Assembly: GCA_020073005.1 (NCBI GenBank)
Contig: JAIQFX010000028.1
Span: 1-51,770 of the forward strand
DNA: 51,770 bases
Reading direction: 5' to 3'
From: Terriglobia bacterium
GTDB taxonomy: Bacteria; Acidobacteriota; Vicinamibacteria; Vicinamibacterales; CAVVIG01
Each line of letters opens with the position of its first letter. The first letter of the stretch is position 1. This document shows, one piece after another, positions 24,571-34,333 of this stretch. The notes beneath the pieces are model-generated. The model saw only the letters and a list, made by a program, of their open reading frames with translations, did no database searches and had not been told where the DNA came from. Position numbers and translations under genes: made by a program.

Positions 24571-26606
24571 TGCCGTCCGGCAACCTCGGCCTCGTCGTGA
24601 TGGTTCTCGGGTACGGCGCCGGGGCCGGCCTGTCGCTCCTCGCGCCGTCGGATCGCGCGGCTCGTGTTCTGACGGCGATCGGCGCAGCCATCGGCTGCAT
24701 CGGAGGACTGATCGCGGCATCGAGCGTGCTCGTGACGCGCGTGCCCGTGGACGCGACGTTCGGATCGCTCGTGTCCGCCGCCGGCGGCGTCGCGATCCAT
24801 CTCGATCCGCTCGGTGCGTTCTTCCTCCTGCTCGTCGCCCTCGTCGGTCTCCCCGCGGCCGTGTACGGCGTGACCTACACCTCGGAGTACGAAGGCCGCC
24901 ATTCGCTTCGCCTCTTCGGGCTGATGTTCAACGGCTTTCTGCTCGGAATGAGCCTCGTGCCGTGCGCCGCCAACATCTTCACGTTCCTGTTCGCATGGGA
25001 ACTGATGGCGATCACGTCGTACTTCCTCGTCATGACCGAGAGCCAGTACGCCGAGACGCGGTACGCCGGGCTCTGGTACGCGGTCATGACGCACTTCGGT
25101 TTTCTTGTCCTCCTGCCGATGTTCCTGATCATGGCGCCGGGCTCCGGCGCGACGGCGTTTGCGGATCTGCGGACGCACGCGGCGCTGATGTCCGGCTCGG
25201 CGAAGAGCGTCGTGTTTCTTCTCGCGATGGTCGCGTTTGGATCGAAGGCCGGCCTCGTGCCGCTGCACGTGTGGCTTCCGCGCGCGCACCCAGCCGCGCC
25301 CTCGCACGTCTCGGCGCTGATGTCGGGCGTGATGATCAAGCTCGGCGTCTACGGCGTGCTGCGGGTCGTGGTCGATTTCCTCGGCGCCGGCCCCGCGTGG
25401 TGGGGCGGACTGGTGCTCGCGGCCGGATCGATCTCGGCGCTCAGCGGCGTGCTGTACGCGCTCACGGAAAACGATCTGAAGCGGCTGCTCGCGTACTCGT
25501 CGGTCGAAAACGTCGGCGTCATCTTTCTCGGCATCGGCGCCGGGCTCGTGCTGCAAAGCTACGGCCTGCACACGCTCGCGCTCGTCGGCTTCGGCGCGGC
25601 CCTGCTGCACACGCTGAACCACGCCTTCTTCAAGGCGCTGCTGTTCCTCGCGACGGGCAACGTCCTGCACGAAGCGCACACGCGCAACATGGAACGGATG
25701 GGCGGCCTGATCAAGGGCATGCCGCAGACCGCGGCGCTGTTCCTGATCGGATCGGCGGCCGCGGCCGCGCTGCCGCCGCTCAACGGCTTCGCGTCGGAGT
25801 GGATGGTGTTCCAGGCGCTGCTCTCCGGCGTGCAGATCCCGCAGCCTGATGTCGCCATTGGCGCGCCGCTCGCGATCGGCGTCCTCGCGCTGACGAGCGG
25901 ACTCGCGGCGGCGTGTTTCGTCAAGGCGTTCGGCATCAGTTTTCTGGCGATGCCGCGATCGGAGGAAGCGGCTCGCGCGCGCGAGTCCCACTGGTCGTCG
26001 CGCGCCGTGATGGGCGTGCTCGCGGCCGGATGCGTGGGTCTCGGTCTCGCGGCGCCGCGCATCTTCGACGGCCTGTTCCGGATCGCCGGCAGCCTGTTCG
26101 CGGCGGGGTCGAGCGCATCGCCGCCCGCGGTCGGACGCCTGTGGCTCGCGGCGCCGAACGGCGTCGCTCAGGTGTCGCCGCTGCTGATCGCCGTGGCGGC
26201 GGCGCTGGCGATCGGCGTGCCGGTCGCGCTCCTGCGCTGGCGCGGTCTCCAGTGGCGGCGCGCGGACACGTGGGGCTGCGGTCGAATCCAGCAGACCGCG
26301 CGCATGGAGTACACCTCGTCGGCGTTCGCCGAACCGCTGCGCCGCGTGTTCTCGGAACTGTATCGCCCGACCGAGGATCTCACCATTAACGTGCATCCCG
26401 ACTCGCGGTATTTCATCCGGTCGATCACGTACACCAGCGCCGTCGTGCCGTGGATCGAGCGCGCGTTCTACGATCCCGTCGCGCGTGGAATGCGCGCCTG
26501 CGCGACGCAGGTCCGCCGGCTGCAGGGCGGTTCCGTCCATCTCTATCTGCTGTACCTCTCCGGTGCGCTGATGGCCGCGCTCGTCGCGGCGTGGTGGTTC
26601 AGATGA
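24570..26606 (+). CDS. Complex 1 antiporter-like membrane subunit (HyfB-like)
   Basis: 678 aa, many hydrophobic helices; related to NuoL/MrpA-type subunits that move protons or sodium. The key residues are kept: E144 in FLFAWELMAITSY, K226 in FGSKAGLVPLHVWLPRAHP, and K355 in HTLNHAFFKALLF. The C-terminal part contains a cytoplasmic-looking WGCGRIQQTARMEYTSSAFA block as in HyfB/HycC. The ATG overlaps the stop of the small subunit, and the TGA overlaps the next ATG. The C-terminal helix may dock on the HyfC-like subunit. It is paralogous to the gene at 31314. Confidence 0.92.
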   Translation: MPSGNLGLVVMVLGYGAGAGLSLLAPSDRAARVLTAIGAAIGCIGGLIAASSVLVTRVPVDATFGSLVSAAGGVAIHLDPLGAFFLLLVALVGLPAAVYGVTYTSEYEGRHSLRLFGLMFNGFLLGMSLVPCAANIFTFLFAWELMAITSYFLVMTESQYAETRYAGLWYAVMTHFGFLVLLPMFLIMAPGSGATAFADLRTHAALMSGSAKSVVFLLAMVAFGSKAGLVPLHVWLPRAHPAAPSHVSALMSGVMIKLGVYGVLRVVVDFLGAGPAWWGGLVLAAGSISALSGVLYALTENDLKRLLAYSSVENVGVIFLGIGAGLVLQSYGLHTLALVGFGAALLHTLNHAFFKALLFLATGNVLHEAHTRNMERMGGLIKGMPQTAALFLIGSAAAAALPPLNGFASEWMVFQALLSGVQIPQPDVAIGAPLAIGVLALTSGLAAACFVKAFGISFLAMPRSEEAARARESHWSSRAVMGVLAAGCVGLGLAAPRIFDGLFRIAGSLFAAGSSASPPAVGRLWLAAPNGVAQVSPLLIAVAAALAIGVPVALLRWRGLQWRRADTWGCGRIQQTARMEYTSSAFAEPLRRVFSELYRPTEDLTINVHPDSRYFIRSITYTSAVVPWIERAFYDPVARGMRACATQVRRLQGGSVHLYLLYLSGALMAALVAAWWFR

Positions 26607-27544
26607 TCAGGTACGTGGCGGTCCTGCTGCAGACGCTCGTGGCGATGGCGCTCGCGCCGGGTCTCGTCGGCTTCATCCGCTGGCTGAAAGCGCGGCTGCA
26701 GGGACGACGAGGGGCGGCGCCGTGGCAGCCGTACTTCGAGCTGCGCAAGCTCTTCGGCAAGGAAGCGGTCATCTCGCACACCGCGTCGTGGATCTTCACC
26801 GCGACGCCGTTCGTGCTCTTCGGCACGAGCGTGCTCGTGGCGTCGGTCGTGCCGCTGATCATCGCACCGGCAGGACGATTCCTCATCGGCGATCTCTTCG
26901 CCACCGTGTACCTGCTGCTGCTCGGCACGTTCTTCCTCGCGCTCGCCGGACTCGACACGGGCTCGCCGTTCGGCGGCATGGGCGCGAGCCGCGAAATGAC
27001 CGTCGTCGCGCTGACCGAGCCGACCGTCGCGCTGTCGATCGTCGCGCTCGCGCTGAACGCGGGGTCGACGAGCTTCTCCCAGATCGTCTCGCACACGCTC
27101 GCGCAGCCGAGCGCGGCGCTTGGGCCCGGGCACCTGCTGGCGTTCGCCGCGCTGTTCATCGTGACGCTCGCCGAAACCGGCCGGCTGCCCGTGGACAACC
27201 CGTCCACGCACCTCGAGCTGACGATGATTCACGAGGCGATGATCCTCGAGTACTCGGGTCCGTACCTCGCGCTGATCGAATGGGGCGCGGCGCTGAAGCT
27301 GCTCGTGTTCCTCGCGCTGGCCGCGAATCTCTTCATGCCGTGGGGCATTGCGCTCTGGCTGTCGCCTGCGGCCATTGCGATCGGCCTGCTGAGTTTCGTC
27401 GCGAAGCTCGGCGTGCTCGCGGTCGCGATCGCGGTGCTCGAGACCCGCGTCGCGAAGCTGCGCCTGTTCAGGGTTCCGGAGCTGTTGAGCGCGTCGTTCG
27501 TGCTCGCGCTCCTCGCGGTCATGTCGACGTTCCTGGTGAGGTAG
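26603..27544 (+). CDS. Complex 1 membrane anchor subunit (HyfC/HycD/NuoH-like)
   Basis: 313 aa, about eight membrane helices. The NuoH-type signature is clear: RLQGRRGAAPWQPYFELRKL near residue 40, FGGMGASREMTVVALTEP, and ETGRLPVDNPSTHLELTMIH with the acidic residues that link the iron-sulfur arm to the pump. This subunit anchors the small and large subunits. The ATG overlaps the HyfB-like stop (ATGA). It is close to the complex 2 paralogue at 33395, which supports duplication. Confidence 0.93.
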   Translation: MIRYVAVLLQTLVAMALAPGLVGFIRWLKARLQGRRGAAPWQPYFELRKLFGKEAVISHTASWIFTATPFVLFGTSVLVASVVPLIIAPAGRFLIGDLFATVYLLLLGTFFLALAGLDTGSPFGGMGASREMTVVALTEPTVALSIVALALNAGSTSFSQIVSHTLAQPSAALGPGHLLAFAALFIVTLAETGRLPVDNPSTHLELTMIHEAMILEYSGPYLALIEWGAALKLLVFLALAANLFMPWGIALWLSPAAIAIGLLSFVAKLGVLAVAIAVLETRVAKLRLFRVPELLSASFVLALLAVMSTFLVR

Positions 27545-27547
27545 CCG

Positions 27548-28207
27548 TTGATAGCCGACCCGCTCTCGCAACTCGTGATGCTCGGCAGCAGCGGCATGCT
27601 GCTGACCGCGCTCATCGTGCTCTGGCGCAAGGGCATTCCCGCGTACGTCACCGCGTACCGCTGGCAGTCGTGGCTGCTGGCCGCCATCACGGCGACGGTG
27701 GGCTACTACGGCCACGACCCGCAGCTGTACTGGGTGGCGGCCGTGCTGCTCGCGCTCAAAGGCATCGCGATCCCGGCGCTGCTGGCGACGATGCAGCGGC
27801 GGTTCGGCGCCGAGCGCGAAGCCACGCCGTACGTGAACACGGAAACCTCGCTGGCGATCGCCGGCGCCCTCGTGCTGTTCGCGTACGTGATCGCCAGGCC
27901 GTGGATGACGATCACGACTCTGCCGACCAGGCAAGGTCTGCCGCTGGCGCTCGCCTTGCTGTTCGTCAGTCTGCTGATCGTCGTGAGCCGGAAGAAGGCG
28001 ATGACGCAGGTGATCGGCTTCCTGATGCTCGAGAACGCGATCGCATTGCTCGCCGCGGTCGGCACGTACGGCGTGCCGCTCCTCGTCGAGTTCGGCGTCT
28101 TCCTCGACGCGCTGATGGGATTCCTGGTGATGCAGATCTTCGTGTACCACATTCACGAGACCTTCGACACGATCGACGTCGAGGAGCTGACGCGGTTGCG
28201 GCATTGA
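27548..28207 (+). CDS. Complex 1 membrane subunit (hydrogenase-4 component E-like)
   Basis: 219 aa, about seven helices. It matches HyfE, which is absent from hydrogenase-3 and corresponds to a NuoK-like part. Visible blocks are LLAMTMQR-like RRFGAEREATPYVNTE after the second helix pair, KKAMTQVIGFLMLENAIALL, and the end MQIFVYHIHETFDTIDVEEL. The start is a TTG three bases after the previous stop; no better start is in frame. Confidence 0.88.
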   Translation: MIADPLSQLVMLGSSGMLLTALIVLWRKGIPAYVTAYRWQSWLLAAITATVGYYGHDPQLYWVAAVLLALKGIAIPALLATMQRRFGAEREATPYVNTETSLAIAGALVLFAYVIARPWMTITTLPTRQGLPLALALLFVSLLIVVSRKKAMTQVIGFLMLENAIALLAAVGTYGVPLLVEFGVFLDALMGFLVMQIFVYHIHETFDTIDVEELTRLRH

Positions 28208-28217
28208 GGACGCGACT

Positions 28218-29681
28218 GTGACCACCAGCCTTTTCTTCCTGCTGATACCGCCGGCGATCGCCGCCGTTCTGGCGATCCTCGTGCGGCCTTACACGCGTCT
28301 GGTCGGATGGGTGAGCGTGGTCTGCGCGGCGATCTCCTTCGCCGCCAGCGTTGCGCTGGGCGCGGCGGTCGTCAATGCCGGCGTGCCGGATGATCTCGTG
28401 GCCTTGTCCGCGCTCTGGCGCGTCGACGCGTTGTCGGCGCTCCTCGCCGTGTGCATCGCGTTCGTGACGCTTCTTGCGTCGGCGCTCGGCCCTGGACTCG
28501 ACGCCGCCGGTGAGGCTCCGGCGCAGAGCCGCCAGTTTCGGATCTTCATGAATGCGTTCGCGTTCACGATGCTCGTCGCGGTGACGATACAGAACGTGGC
28601 GCTCATGTGGGTCGCGATCGAGGCGACGACGATCACGTCGGCGATGGTGATTCCGCTGACTCGCACGAAAGCGTCGGTCGAGGCGTCGTGGAAGTACATC
28701 TTGATCTGTTCGGTCGGCATCGCGCTGGCGTTCGCGGGCACCGTGCTCGCGTACTTCGATTTCGTCGCGACGGCGGGCGAGGTCCCGGGCGCGCTGAACT
28801 GGACCGTGCTCCGCGAATCGGCGCGGTTGCTGCATCCGCAGCTCCTGCAGACGGCGTTCGCGTTCATCCTGATCGGGTACGGCACGAAGGCCGGGCTCGC
28901 GCCGATGCACACCTGGCTGCCCGACGCGCACTCCGAGGCGCCGTCGCCGATCTCCGCGATGATGTCGGGCGTCCTGCTCGCCGTCGCGCTGTACGCGATT
29001 GCGCGCTGGAAGGCCGTCGTCGACGCGGCGGTCAATCCCTGGTTCACCAATAGTCTGCTTCTGGGATTCGGGCTGCTCTCGGTGACGATCGGCGCGTTCA
29101 GCCTCGTCATTCAGCGCCACTACAAACGCATGCTCGCGTACTCGAGCGTGGAGCACATGGGGCTGGTCGCCATCGGCCTCGCGCTCGGTCCGCTCGGAAC
29201 GTTCGCGGCGCTGCTGCACGTCGTCAATCACGCCGTCGCCAAGTCGATGAGCTTTCTGCTGGCGGGGCGCATTCTGCATCGCTACGACACGACGGAGATC
29301 GGCAGGGTCACCGGCCTGCTGCGCGTCATGCCGTGGACGGGATCGCTGTTCGCCGTCGGCATCCTGGCGCTCGTCGGCCTGCCGCCGTTCGGACTCTTCG
29401 TGTCTGAATTCCTCTTGATTCGCGCCGCCATTCTCGCGGGCCGGTTCTGGGTGGCGGGCGTGGTGCTGGTCTTGTTGCTGACCGTCTTCGCGTCCTTGAT
29501 CACGCACTTGAACCGGATGCTGTACGGCGAGATGCCGTCAGGCGTCGAAATCGGCGAAACGCGCAGCTGGCCCGTCGTCGCGCTTGCGCTGTCGGTCGGC
29601 CTGCTGATCGTGCTCGGCGTGACGCTGCCGCAGCCGATCTCGATGCTGATCTCGCAGTCGGTGCGCGGAGTCATCCGATGA
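28218..29681 (+). CDS. Complex 1 antiporter-like membrane subunit (HyfF-like)
   Basis: 487 aa. Second pump-type subunit of complex 1, related to NuoN/NuoM and HyfF. The residues expected for ion transfer are E135 (WVAIEATTITSAM), K224 (YGTKAGLAPMHTWLPDAHSE) and the later Lys in LHVVNHAVAKSMSFLL. The start is GTG at 28218. Its last four bases overlap the ATG of the large subunit. With the HyfB-like subunit it gives complex 1 two pump modules. Confidence 0.92.
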   Translation: MTTSLFFLLIPPAIAAVLAILVRPYTRLVGWVSVVCAAISFAASVALGAAVVNAGVPDDLVALSALWRVDALSALLAVCIAFVTLLASALGPGLDAAGEAPAQSRQFRIFMNAFAFTMLVAVTIQNVALMWVAIEATTITSAMVIPLTRTKASVEASWKYILICSVGIALAFAGTVLAYFDFVATAGEVPGALNWTVLRESARLLHPQLLQTAFAFILIGYGTKAGLAPMHTWLPDAHSEAPSPISAMMSGVLLAVALYAIARWKAVVDAAVNPWFTNSLLLGFGLLSVTIGAFSLVIQRHYKRMLAYSSVEHMGLVAIGLALGPLGTFAALLHVVNHAVAKSMSFLLAGRILHRYDTTEIGRVTGLLRVMPWTGSLFAVGILALVGLPPFGLFVSEFLLIRAAILAGRFWVAGVVLVLLLTVFASLITHLNRMLYGEMPSGVEIGETRSWPVVALALSVGLLIVLGVTLPQPISMLISQSVRGVIR

Positions 29682-31255
29682 CGATGACATTCGACGCCAT
29701 GCGGCGCACGCTGAGCGACGGCCGGGTGCCGGTGAGCGACCTCGTCTTGCCGCGGCCAAACGAGGTGCATTGCCGTGTCGCGGCCGCGGACCTCAAGGAT
29801 CTGAGCGATTGCGTGTGTCGCGACCTCGGCGCGGAACTCGTCTTCATGGGCGCCGACGATCGCCGCGCGGAGGCAGGCGCGTTCTTCGTTCACTACCTGT
29901 TCGCGCACCGGGCGCAGAACTGGTTTCTTCATGCGTCGGCGCGCGTCGACGCCTCACGGCCGGAAGTGCCCTCGCTGGCCGCGTTCCACTATCCCGCCTC
30001 ACGCTTCGAGCGCGAGATCAGAGATATGTTCGGCATCAACGTGACGGGCCATCCGGACCCGCGCCCGCTCGTCAAGCACGCCTTCTGGCCGGAGGATTAC
30101 TTCCCGCTGCGCAAGAACGCGGGCAGCCCCGGCTTCGCCGACGATGGGCGGGCGTTTCCGTTCACGGAAGTGGGCGGAGAAGGCGTCTACGAAATTCCGG
30201 TCGGTCCGGTCCACGCGGGCGTGATCGAGCCTGGACATTTCCGCTTCAGCGTGATGGGCGAGACCATCATCGACATGAAGTCTCGGCTCTACTTCACGCA
30301 CAAGGGTACCGAGAAGCTGTTCGAAGGGCGCGACCCGGCGGATGGCGTCGAGCTCGCCGAACGCGTGTCGGGCGACACGACGGTTGGACACGCGCTGGCG
30401 TACTGCCAGGCGGTCGAAGCCGCGGCGCGCGTCGACGTTCCGCAGAGGGCGGCGTACCTGCGCGTCATTCTTCTCGAGCTCGAGCGTCTGTACAATCACG
30501 TCGCGGACGTCGGCGCGATCGCCAACGACACGGGGTTCGCCGTCGCGCACGCGCACTGTTACCGGATTCGCGAGCAACTTCTCCGCGTGAACGGACAGCT
30601 CACGGGCTCGCGGCTGCTCCGTGGCGTGCTCTGTCCGGGCGGTCTCACGCGCGATCTCGACGTGCCGCGCGATCTCTCCGCGCGCATCGAAGCGCTGGTC
30701 GCCGATTTCGACGAGATCGTCGAGATCTGCCTGGGGAACACGCTCGTGCTCGATCGGCTCGAAGGCACGGGCGTTCTGAAGCCCGAGCTGGCCCGCGATC
30801 ACGGCGTCCTCGGGTATGTCGCGCGCGCGTCGGGGATCGATCTCGACGCGCGGCGCGATCATCCGTTCGCGGCGTACGGCCGGCTGAGATTCGCCGTGCC
30901 GGTCTACGAGAACGGCGACGTGAAGGATCGGCTCCGCGTGCGAACCGACGAAGTGCACGAGGCCGCTGACCTCATCGAGCAGGCGACCGCGAATCTGGCG
31001 ACCGGCCCGGTTCGCGCGAGTCCCGGACGCATCGATGCGTTCGCGCCCGCGTTCGGGATCGTCGAAGGGTGGCGCGGCCGCATCATCCACTGGCTCATGA
31101 CGCGAGAGGATGGCCGGCTGCATCGCGTCAAGATCGTCGATCCGTCGTTCTTCAACTGGTCCGCGCTTTCGCTGGCGCTCGTGGGTAACATCGTTCCCGA
31201 CTTTCCGTTGTGCAACAAGTCGTTCAATCAGTCGTACTCGGGGAATGATCTGTAG
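29678..31255 (+). CDS. Complex 1 large subunit (HyfG/NuoCD-like) lacking all NiFe ligands
   Basis: 525 aa. Residues 1-150 are NuoC-like (SRFEREIRDMFGINVTGHPD); the rest is NuoD/hydrogenase large-subunit-like (IPVGPVHAGVIEPGHFRF, LELERLYNHVADVGAIANDT). In true hydrogenases two CxxC motifs bind NiFe. Here the first is SGDT (Ser231, Thr234) and the second reads SYSGNDL (Ser519, Gly522), so all four Cys are lost, although the surrounding motifs are kept. Hence it is not a hydrogenase but an Ehr-like protein. It ends at the position where mature hydrogenase subunits end. What it reacts with is unknown; quinone or another redox partner is possible by analogy with complex I. Confidence 0.92.
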   Translation: MTMTFDAMRRTLSDGRVPVSDLVLPRPNEVHCRVAAADLKDLSDCVCRDLGAELVFMGADDRRAEAGAFFVHYLFAHRAQNWFLHASARVDASRPEVPSLAAFHYPASRFEREIRDMFGINVTGHPDPRPLVKHAFWPEDYFPLRKNAGSPGFADDGRAFPFTEVGGEGVYEIPVGPVHAGVIEPGHFRFSVMGETIIDMKSRLYFTHKGTEKLFEGRDPADGVELAERVSGDTTVGHALAYCQAVEAAARVDVPQRAAYLRVILLELERLYNHVADVGAIANDTGFAVAHAHCYRIREQLLRVNGQLTGSRLLRGVLCPGGLTRDLDVPRDLSARIEALVADFDEIVEICLGNTLVLDRLEGTGVLKPELARDHGVLGYVARASGIDLDARRDHPFAAYGRLRFAVPVYENGDVKDRLRVRTDEVHEAADLIEQATANLATGPVRASPGRIDAFAPAFGIVEGWRGRIIHWLMTREDGRLHRVKIVDPSFFNWSALSLALVGNIVPDFPLCNKSFNQSYSGNDL

Positions 31256-31306
31256 TGGCTGGTGGCTGGTGGCTGGTGGCTGAGAGCTGACAGCTGAAAG
31301 CTGAAA
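31256..31306. repeat. TGGCTGG tandem repeat between the two complexes
   Basis: Three to four direct copies of TGGCTGG followed by three CAGCTGA-like units (GACAGCTGAAAGCTGAAAG). It is the only sizeable gap in the operon. The same family, inverted, is inside the coding region of the FAD oxidoreductase at 39761. No promoter for complex 2 is seen in it. Confidence 0.75.
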
Positions 31307-31313
31307 GGGCACC

Positions 31314-33395
31314 GTGAACATCGAATCGGGCCCAGGCGTGATGGCGGCGTGCTATGGCGCAGGGGCGCTCTTGTCCTTGCTGCTGGCGCGGTGGTCGGGC
31401 CGCCTCGCGCTCGGCCTGAGTCATCTTGCCGCGGCAGCCGGGGCGGCCGCGGGCCTCGCCCTTTCCCTTGGCCTGCTTCTCGGCGAACCCGGCCGCACGC
31501 TGATCCAGCCGCTCCCAAACATTTTCCCGTTCGCGAAACTCTCGCTCTCGATCGATGGGCTGTCGGCGTACTTTCTGCTCGTCGTTTCCGTCGTCGCCGT
31601 CGCCGCGGCGATCTACGGTCCGGCGTACCTCCGGGCGCACTCGCCCGATGCCGGATCCCCGCGGCAGGCGGCGCAAGGGTTCGCGCTGAACGTGTTCCTG
31701 GGCTGCATGGCGTTCCTCTGCTGCGCCGGCGACGCGTTGACGTTCCTCTTCTGCTGGGAAGGCATGACGCTCGCCAGCTACGTCCTCGTCGTCTCCGACG
31801 ATCGGGATGGCGAGAACGCGCGAGCGGGCCTCCTTTACATGGTGATGGCCCATGGAGGGACGGCCCTGCTGCTCGTGGCGTTTCTTGCGCTCACCGAGCG
31901 GGCCGGGGCGTTCGACTTCGCGGCCCTTCGCGCGGCCGCGACCGGCCTCAACGGTCCGACGCGGACGGCACTCTTTTTTCTGGCGCTCGGCGGCTTCGCC
32001 ACCAAGGCCGGCGTCGTTCCGCTCCACGTGTGGCTTCCGCGCGCGCATCCTGCGGCCCCGAGTCACGTGTCGGCCCTGATGTCGGGCGTGATGCTCAAGG
32101 TCGCGATCTACGGGCTCCTGCGTTTCACGTTCGACCTTCTGGCGCCGGTCGCCGGACCGCTTCCGTTCTCGTGGGGATGGACCGTGCTCTTCGTGGGCAC
32201 GACATCGGCGGTGCTTGGCGTGCTCTACGCGCTCCAGCAGCACGACCTCAAGCGTCTGCTCGCGTTCCACAGCGTCGAGAACATCGGGATCATCCTCATC
32301 GGCGTGGGGCTCGCGATGATTCTGTGGCGCCAGAGTACGGGCGGCGCCCTCGCAACCGTCGCGCTCACGGCGGCGCTTCTTCACACCGTCAACCACGCCG
32401 CCTTCAAAGGCCTGCTCTTCCTCGGGGCGGGCAGCGTGCTCTCCCGCACGCACCTCCGCAACATCGAGGAGCTCGGCGGGCTCGCCCGGCGCATGCCGTG
32501 GACGGCGGGGCTGTTCCTGCTCGGCGCCATCGCCATCTCGGCGCTCCCGCCGCTCAACGGATTCGTCAGCGAGTGGCTCACTTTCCAGGCGCTTCTCGGA
32601 GGCGCGACCCGCTTTCACGGGCCGGCCGGTCTCGTCATTGTTTTTTCCGCGGCGATGCTCGCGCTGACCGGAGGCCTTGCCGCGGCCTGTTTCGCGAAGG
32701 CGTTCGGCGTCACCTTTCTTGGCCGCCCGCGAACATCGCAGGCTGAGCACGCCACCGAGGCGCCGCCGTCGATGATCGCCGGCATGCTGTGGCTCGGCGC
32801 GCTGTGCGTCGCGCTCGGCGTCGCGCCGGGCTATGCGATGCGGCTGCTCGACGCGCCCACGGCGGCGTTGCTCCACGGCCCCGGCGCGAGCGCCGTCGTG
32901 ACGGCCCGGGGACCGCTCGTGCTGTCGACGGCGCTGACGCCGTCAGGCGCGAACGGAACGGCCATTTCGATGACGATGGTCGCCGCGCTCCTCATCGCGC
33001 TCAGCGCGATGGCGCTGGTGCTGCGCCGCGGCGTCCGGCGTGCGCCGCCGCGCGTCGCTCCGACGTGGACGTGCGGGATGACACCCACGGCGCGGTTCGA
33101 CTACACGGCGACCGCGTTCGCCAAGCCGCTCCGGCTCGTGTTCGCGGCGCTCTATCATCCGCGCCGCGAGGTGACCCGCGAGACGGCCGGGACGCCGTAC
33201 GTCGTCCGGCGGATCCACTACGCCGGCGAGATTGTTGACCTCGCGGAGACGCACATTTACCACCGGGTCGAGCGCGAGATCTCGGCGCTCTCGCAGCTCA
33301 TTCGCGCCCGCAGCACCGGCCGCATCTACGGGTACATCGGGTTCGTGCTCGCCGCCCTCTTCGTGGCGCTGCTGCTGCTCGGGGTGGCCTACTGA
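31314..33395 (+). CDS. hyfB: Complex 2 antiporter-like membrane subunit (HyfB-like)
   Basis: 693 aa, the second HyfB-type gene. Pump residues are kept: E149 in FLFCWEGMTLASY, K231 in GGFATKAGVVPLHVWLPRAH, and a Lys in HTVNHAAFKGLLF. The C-terminus has the WTCGMTPTARFDYTATAFA block shared with the complex 1 copy, then a final helix. It starts at GTG with AAAGGG upstream, after a tandem repeat. It differs from the complex 1 copy throughout, so the duplication is old. The stop overlaps the next ATG (TGATG). Confidence 0.92.
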   Translation: MNIESGPGVMAACYGAGALLSLLLARWSGRLALGLSHLAAAAGAAAGLALSLGLLLGEPGRTLIQPLPNIFPFAKLSLSIDGLSAYFLLVVSVVAVAAAIYGPAYLRAHSPDAGSPRQAAQGFALNVFLGCMAFLCCAGDALTFLFCWEGMTLASYVLVVSDDRDGENARAGLLYMVMAHGGTALLLVAFLALTERAGAFDFAALRAAATGLNGPTRTALFFLALGGFATKAGVVPLHVWLPRAHPAAPSHVSALMSGVMLKVAIYGLLRFTFDLLAPVAGPLPFSWGWTVLFVGTTSAVLGVLYALQQHDLKRLLAFHSVENIGIILIGVGLAMILWRQSTGGALATVALTAALLHTVNHAAFKGLLFLGAGSVLSRTHLRNIEELGGLARRMPWTAGLFLLGAIAISALPPLNGFVSEWLTFQALLGGATRFHGPAGLVIVFSAAMLALTGGLAAACFAKAFGVTFLGRPRTSQAEHATEAPPSMIAGMLWLGALCVALGVAPGYAMRLLDAPTAALLHGPGASAVVTARGPLVLSTALTPSGANGTAISMTMVAALLIALSAMALVLRRGVRRAPPRVAPTWTCGMTPTARFDYTATAFAKPLRLVFAALYHPRREVTRETAGTPYVVRRIHYAGEIVDLAETHIYHRVEREISALSQLIRARSTGRIYGYIGFVLAALFVALLLLGVAY

Positions 33396-34333
33396 TGATC
33401 GGCGACAGGCCGCTCGCCCTCGTGCTCGTCGAGATGATCCTGCTCGTGCTGGTGGGGCCGCTCGTGACCGGCACCATCCAGAAGATGAAGGCGCGGCTCC
33501 AGTGCCGCCGGGGCGCCGCGGTGCTTCAGCCGTACCGCGATCTCGCCAAGCTGTTCCGCAAAGGCACGGTGCAGGCCGACACGACATCGGGCTTCTTCTG
33601 GTCGATCCCGATCCTCGTGCTCGCCGCTACCGTGGCCGCGGGCGCGCTCGTGCCGGTCATTCGGGCGGGGCCGCCGGCCTTTCCGTTGGGCGACGCGGTG
33701 ATGCTCCTCGGGCTCCTCGCGCTGGCCCGCTTCCTCACGGCGGTCGGCGCGCTCGACGCCGGCGGCGCTTTCGGCGGCATGGGCGCTTCGCGCGAGATGA
33801 CGATCGCGCCGCTCGTCGAGCCGGTCCTGATGATGGTCGTGTTCTCGACCGCGGTGGCCGCCGGGACGACGGAGCTTGGCGCGCTGGCCGCGCACCGCGG
33901 GACGTCGTGGTTCCTGGCCTGGCGCGCGGCGGACTTCCTCGGCTTCGCGGCCATGCTCGTGCTGCTCCCGGCGGAGACCGGCCGGATCCCCGTCGACAAT
34001 CCGGACACGCATCTCGAGCTCACGATGCTGCACGAAGGAATGCTGCTCGAGCACTCCGGGCCGGGACTCGGCTGCATGGCGCTCGCCTCGCACACACGGC
34101 AGATCGTGACGCTCAGCCTGGTGTCGGCGCTCTTCTTTCCGATCGGACCCGCCGGCGGCGCGTCGGGCCTCGTCCTCGGCGCCGGCGCGTTCGCGGTGAA
34201 GATCCTCGTGCTCGCGACGTTCCTCGCGCTGGTCGAGTCGTCGTACGCCAAGCTCCGGCTGTTCCGCGTGCCGCAGTACCTCGGCGTCGGTTTCGTGTGC
34301 GCCCTGACGGCGCTCGCGCTGAGGATCCTGTGA
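33395..34333 (+). CDS. hyfC: Complex 2 membrane anchor subunit (HyfC/HycD/NuoH-like)
   Basis: 312 aa, about eight helices. It carries the same signature as the complex 1 copy: QCRRGAAVLQPYRDLAKLFR, GGMGASREMTIAPLVEP, and ETGRIPVDNPDTHLELTMLH. It anchors the peripheral arm of the active-site-bearing complex. The stop overlaps the following GTG, showing coupled translation. Confidence 0.93.
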   Translation: MIGDRPLALVLVEMILLVLVGPLVTGTIQKMKARLQCRRGAAVLQPYRDLAKLFRKGTVQADTTSGFFWSIPILVLAATVAAGALVPVIRAGPPAFPLGDAVMLLGLLALARFLTAVGALDAGGAFGGMGASREMTIAPLVEPVLMMVVFSTAVAAGTTELGALAAHRGTSWFLAWRAADFLGFAAMLVLLPAETGRIPVDNPDTHLELTMLHEGMLLEHSGPGLGCMALASHTRQIVTLSLVSALFFPIGPAGGASGLVLGAGAFAVKILVLATFLALVESSYAKLRLFRVPQYLGVGFVCALTALALRIL

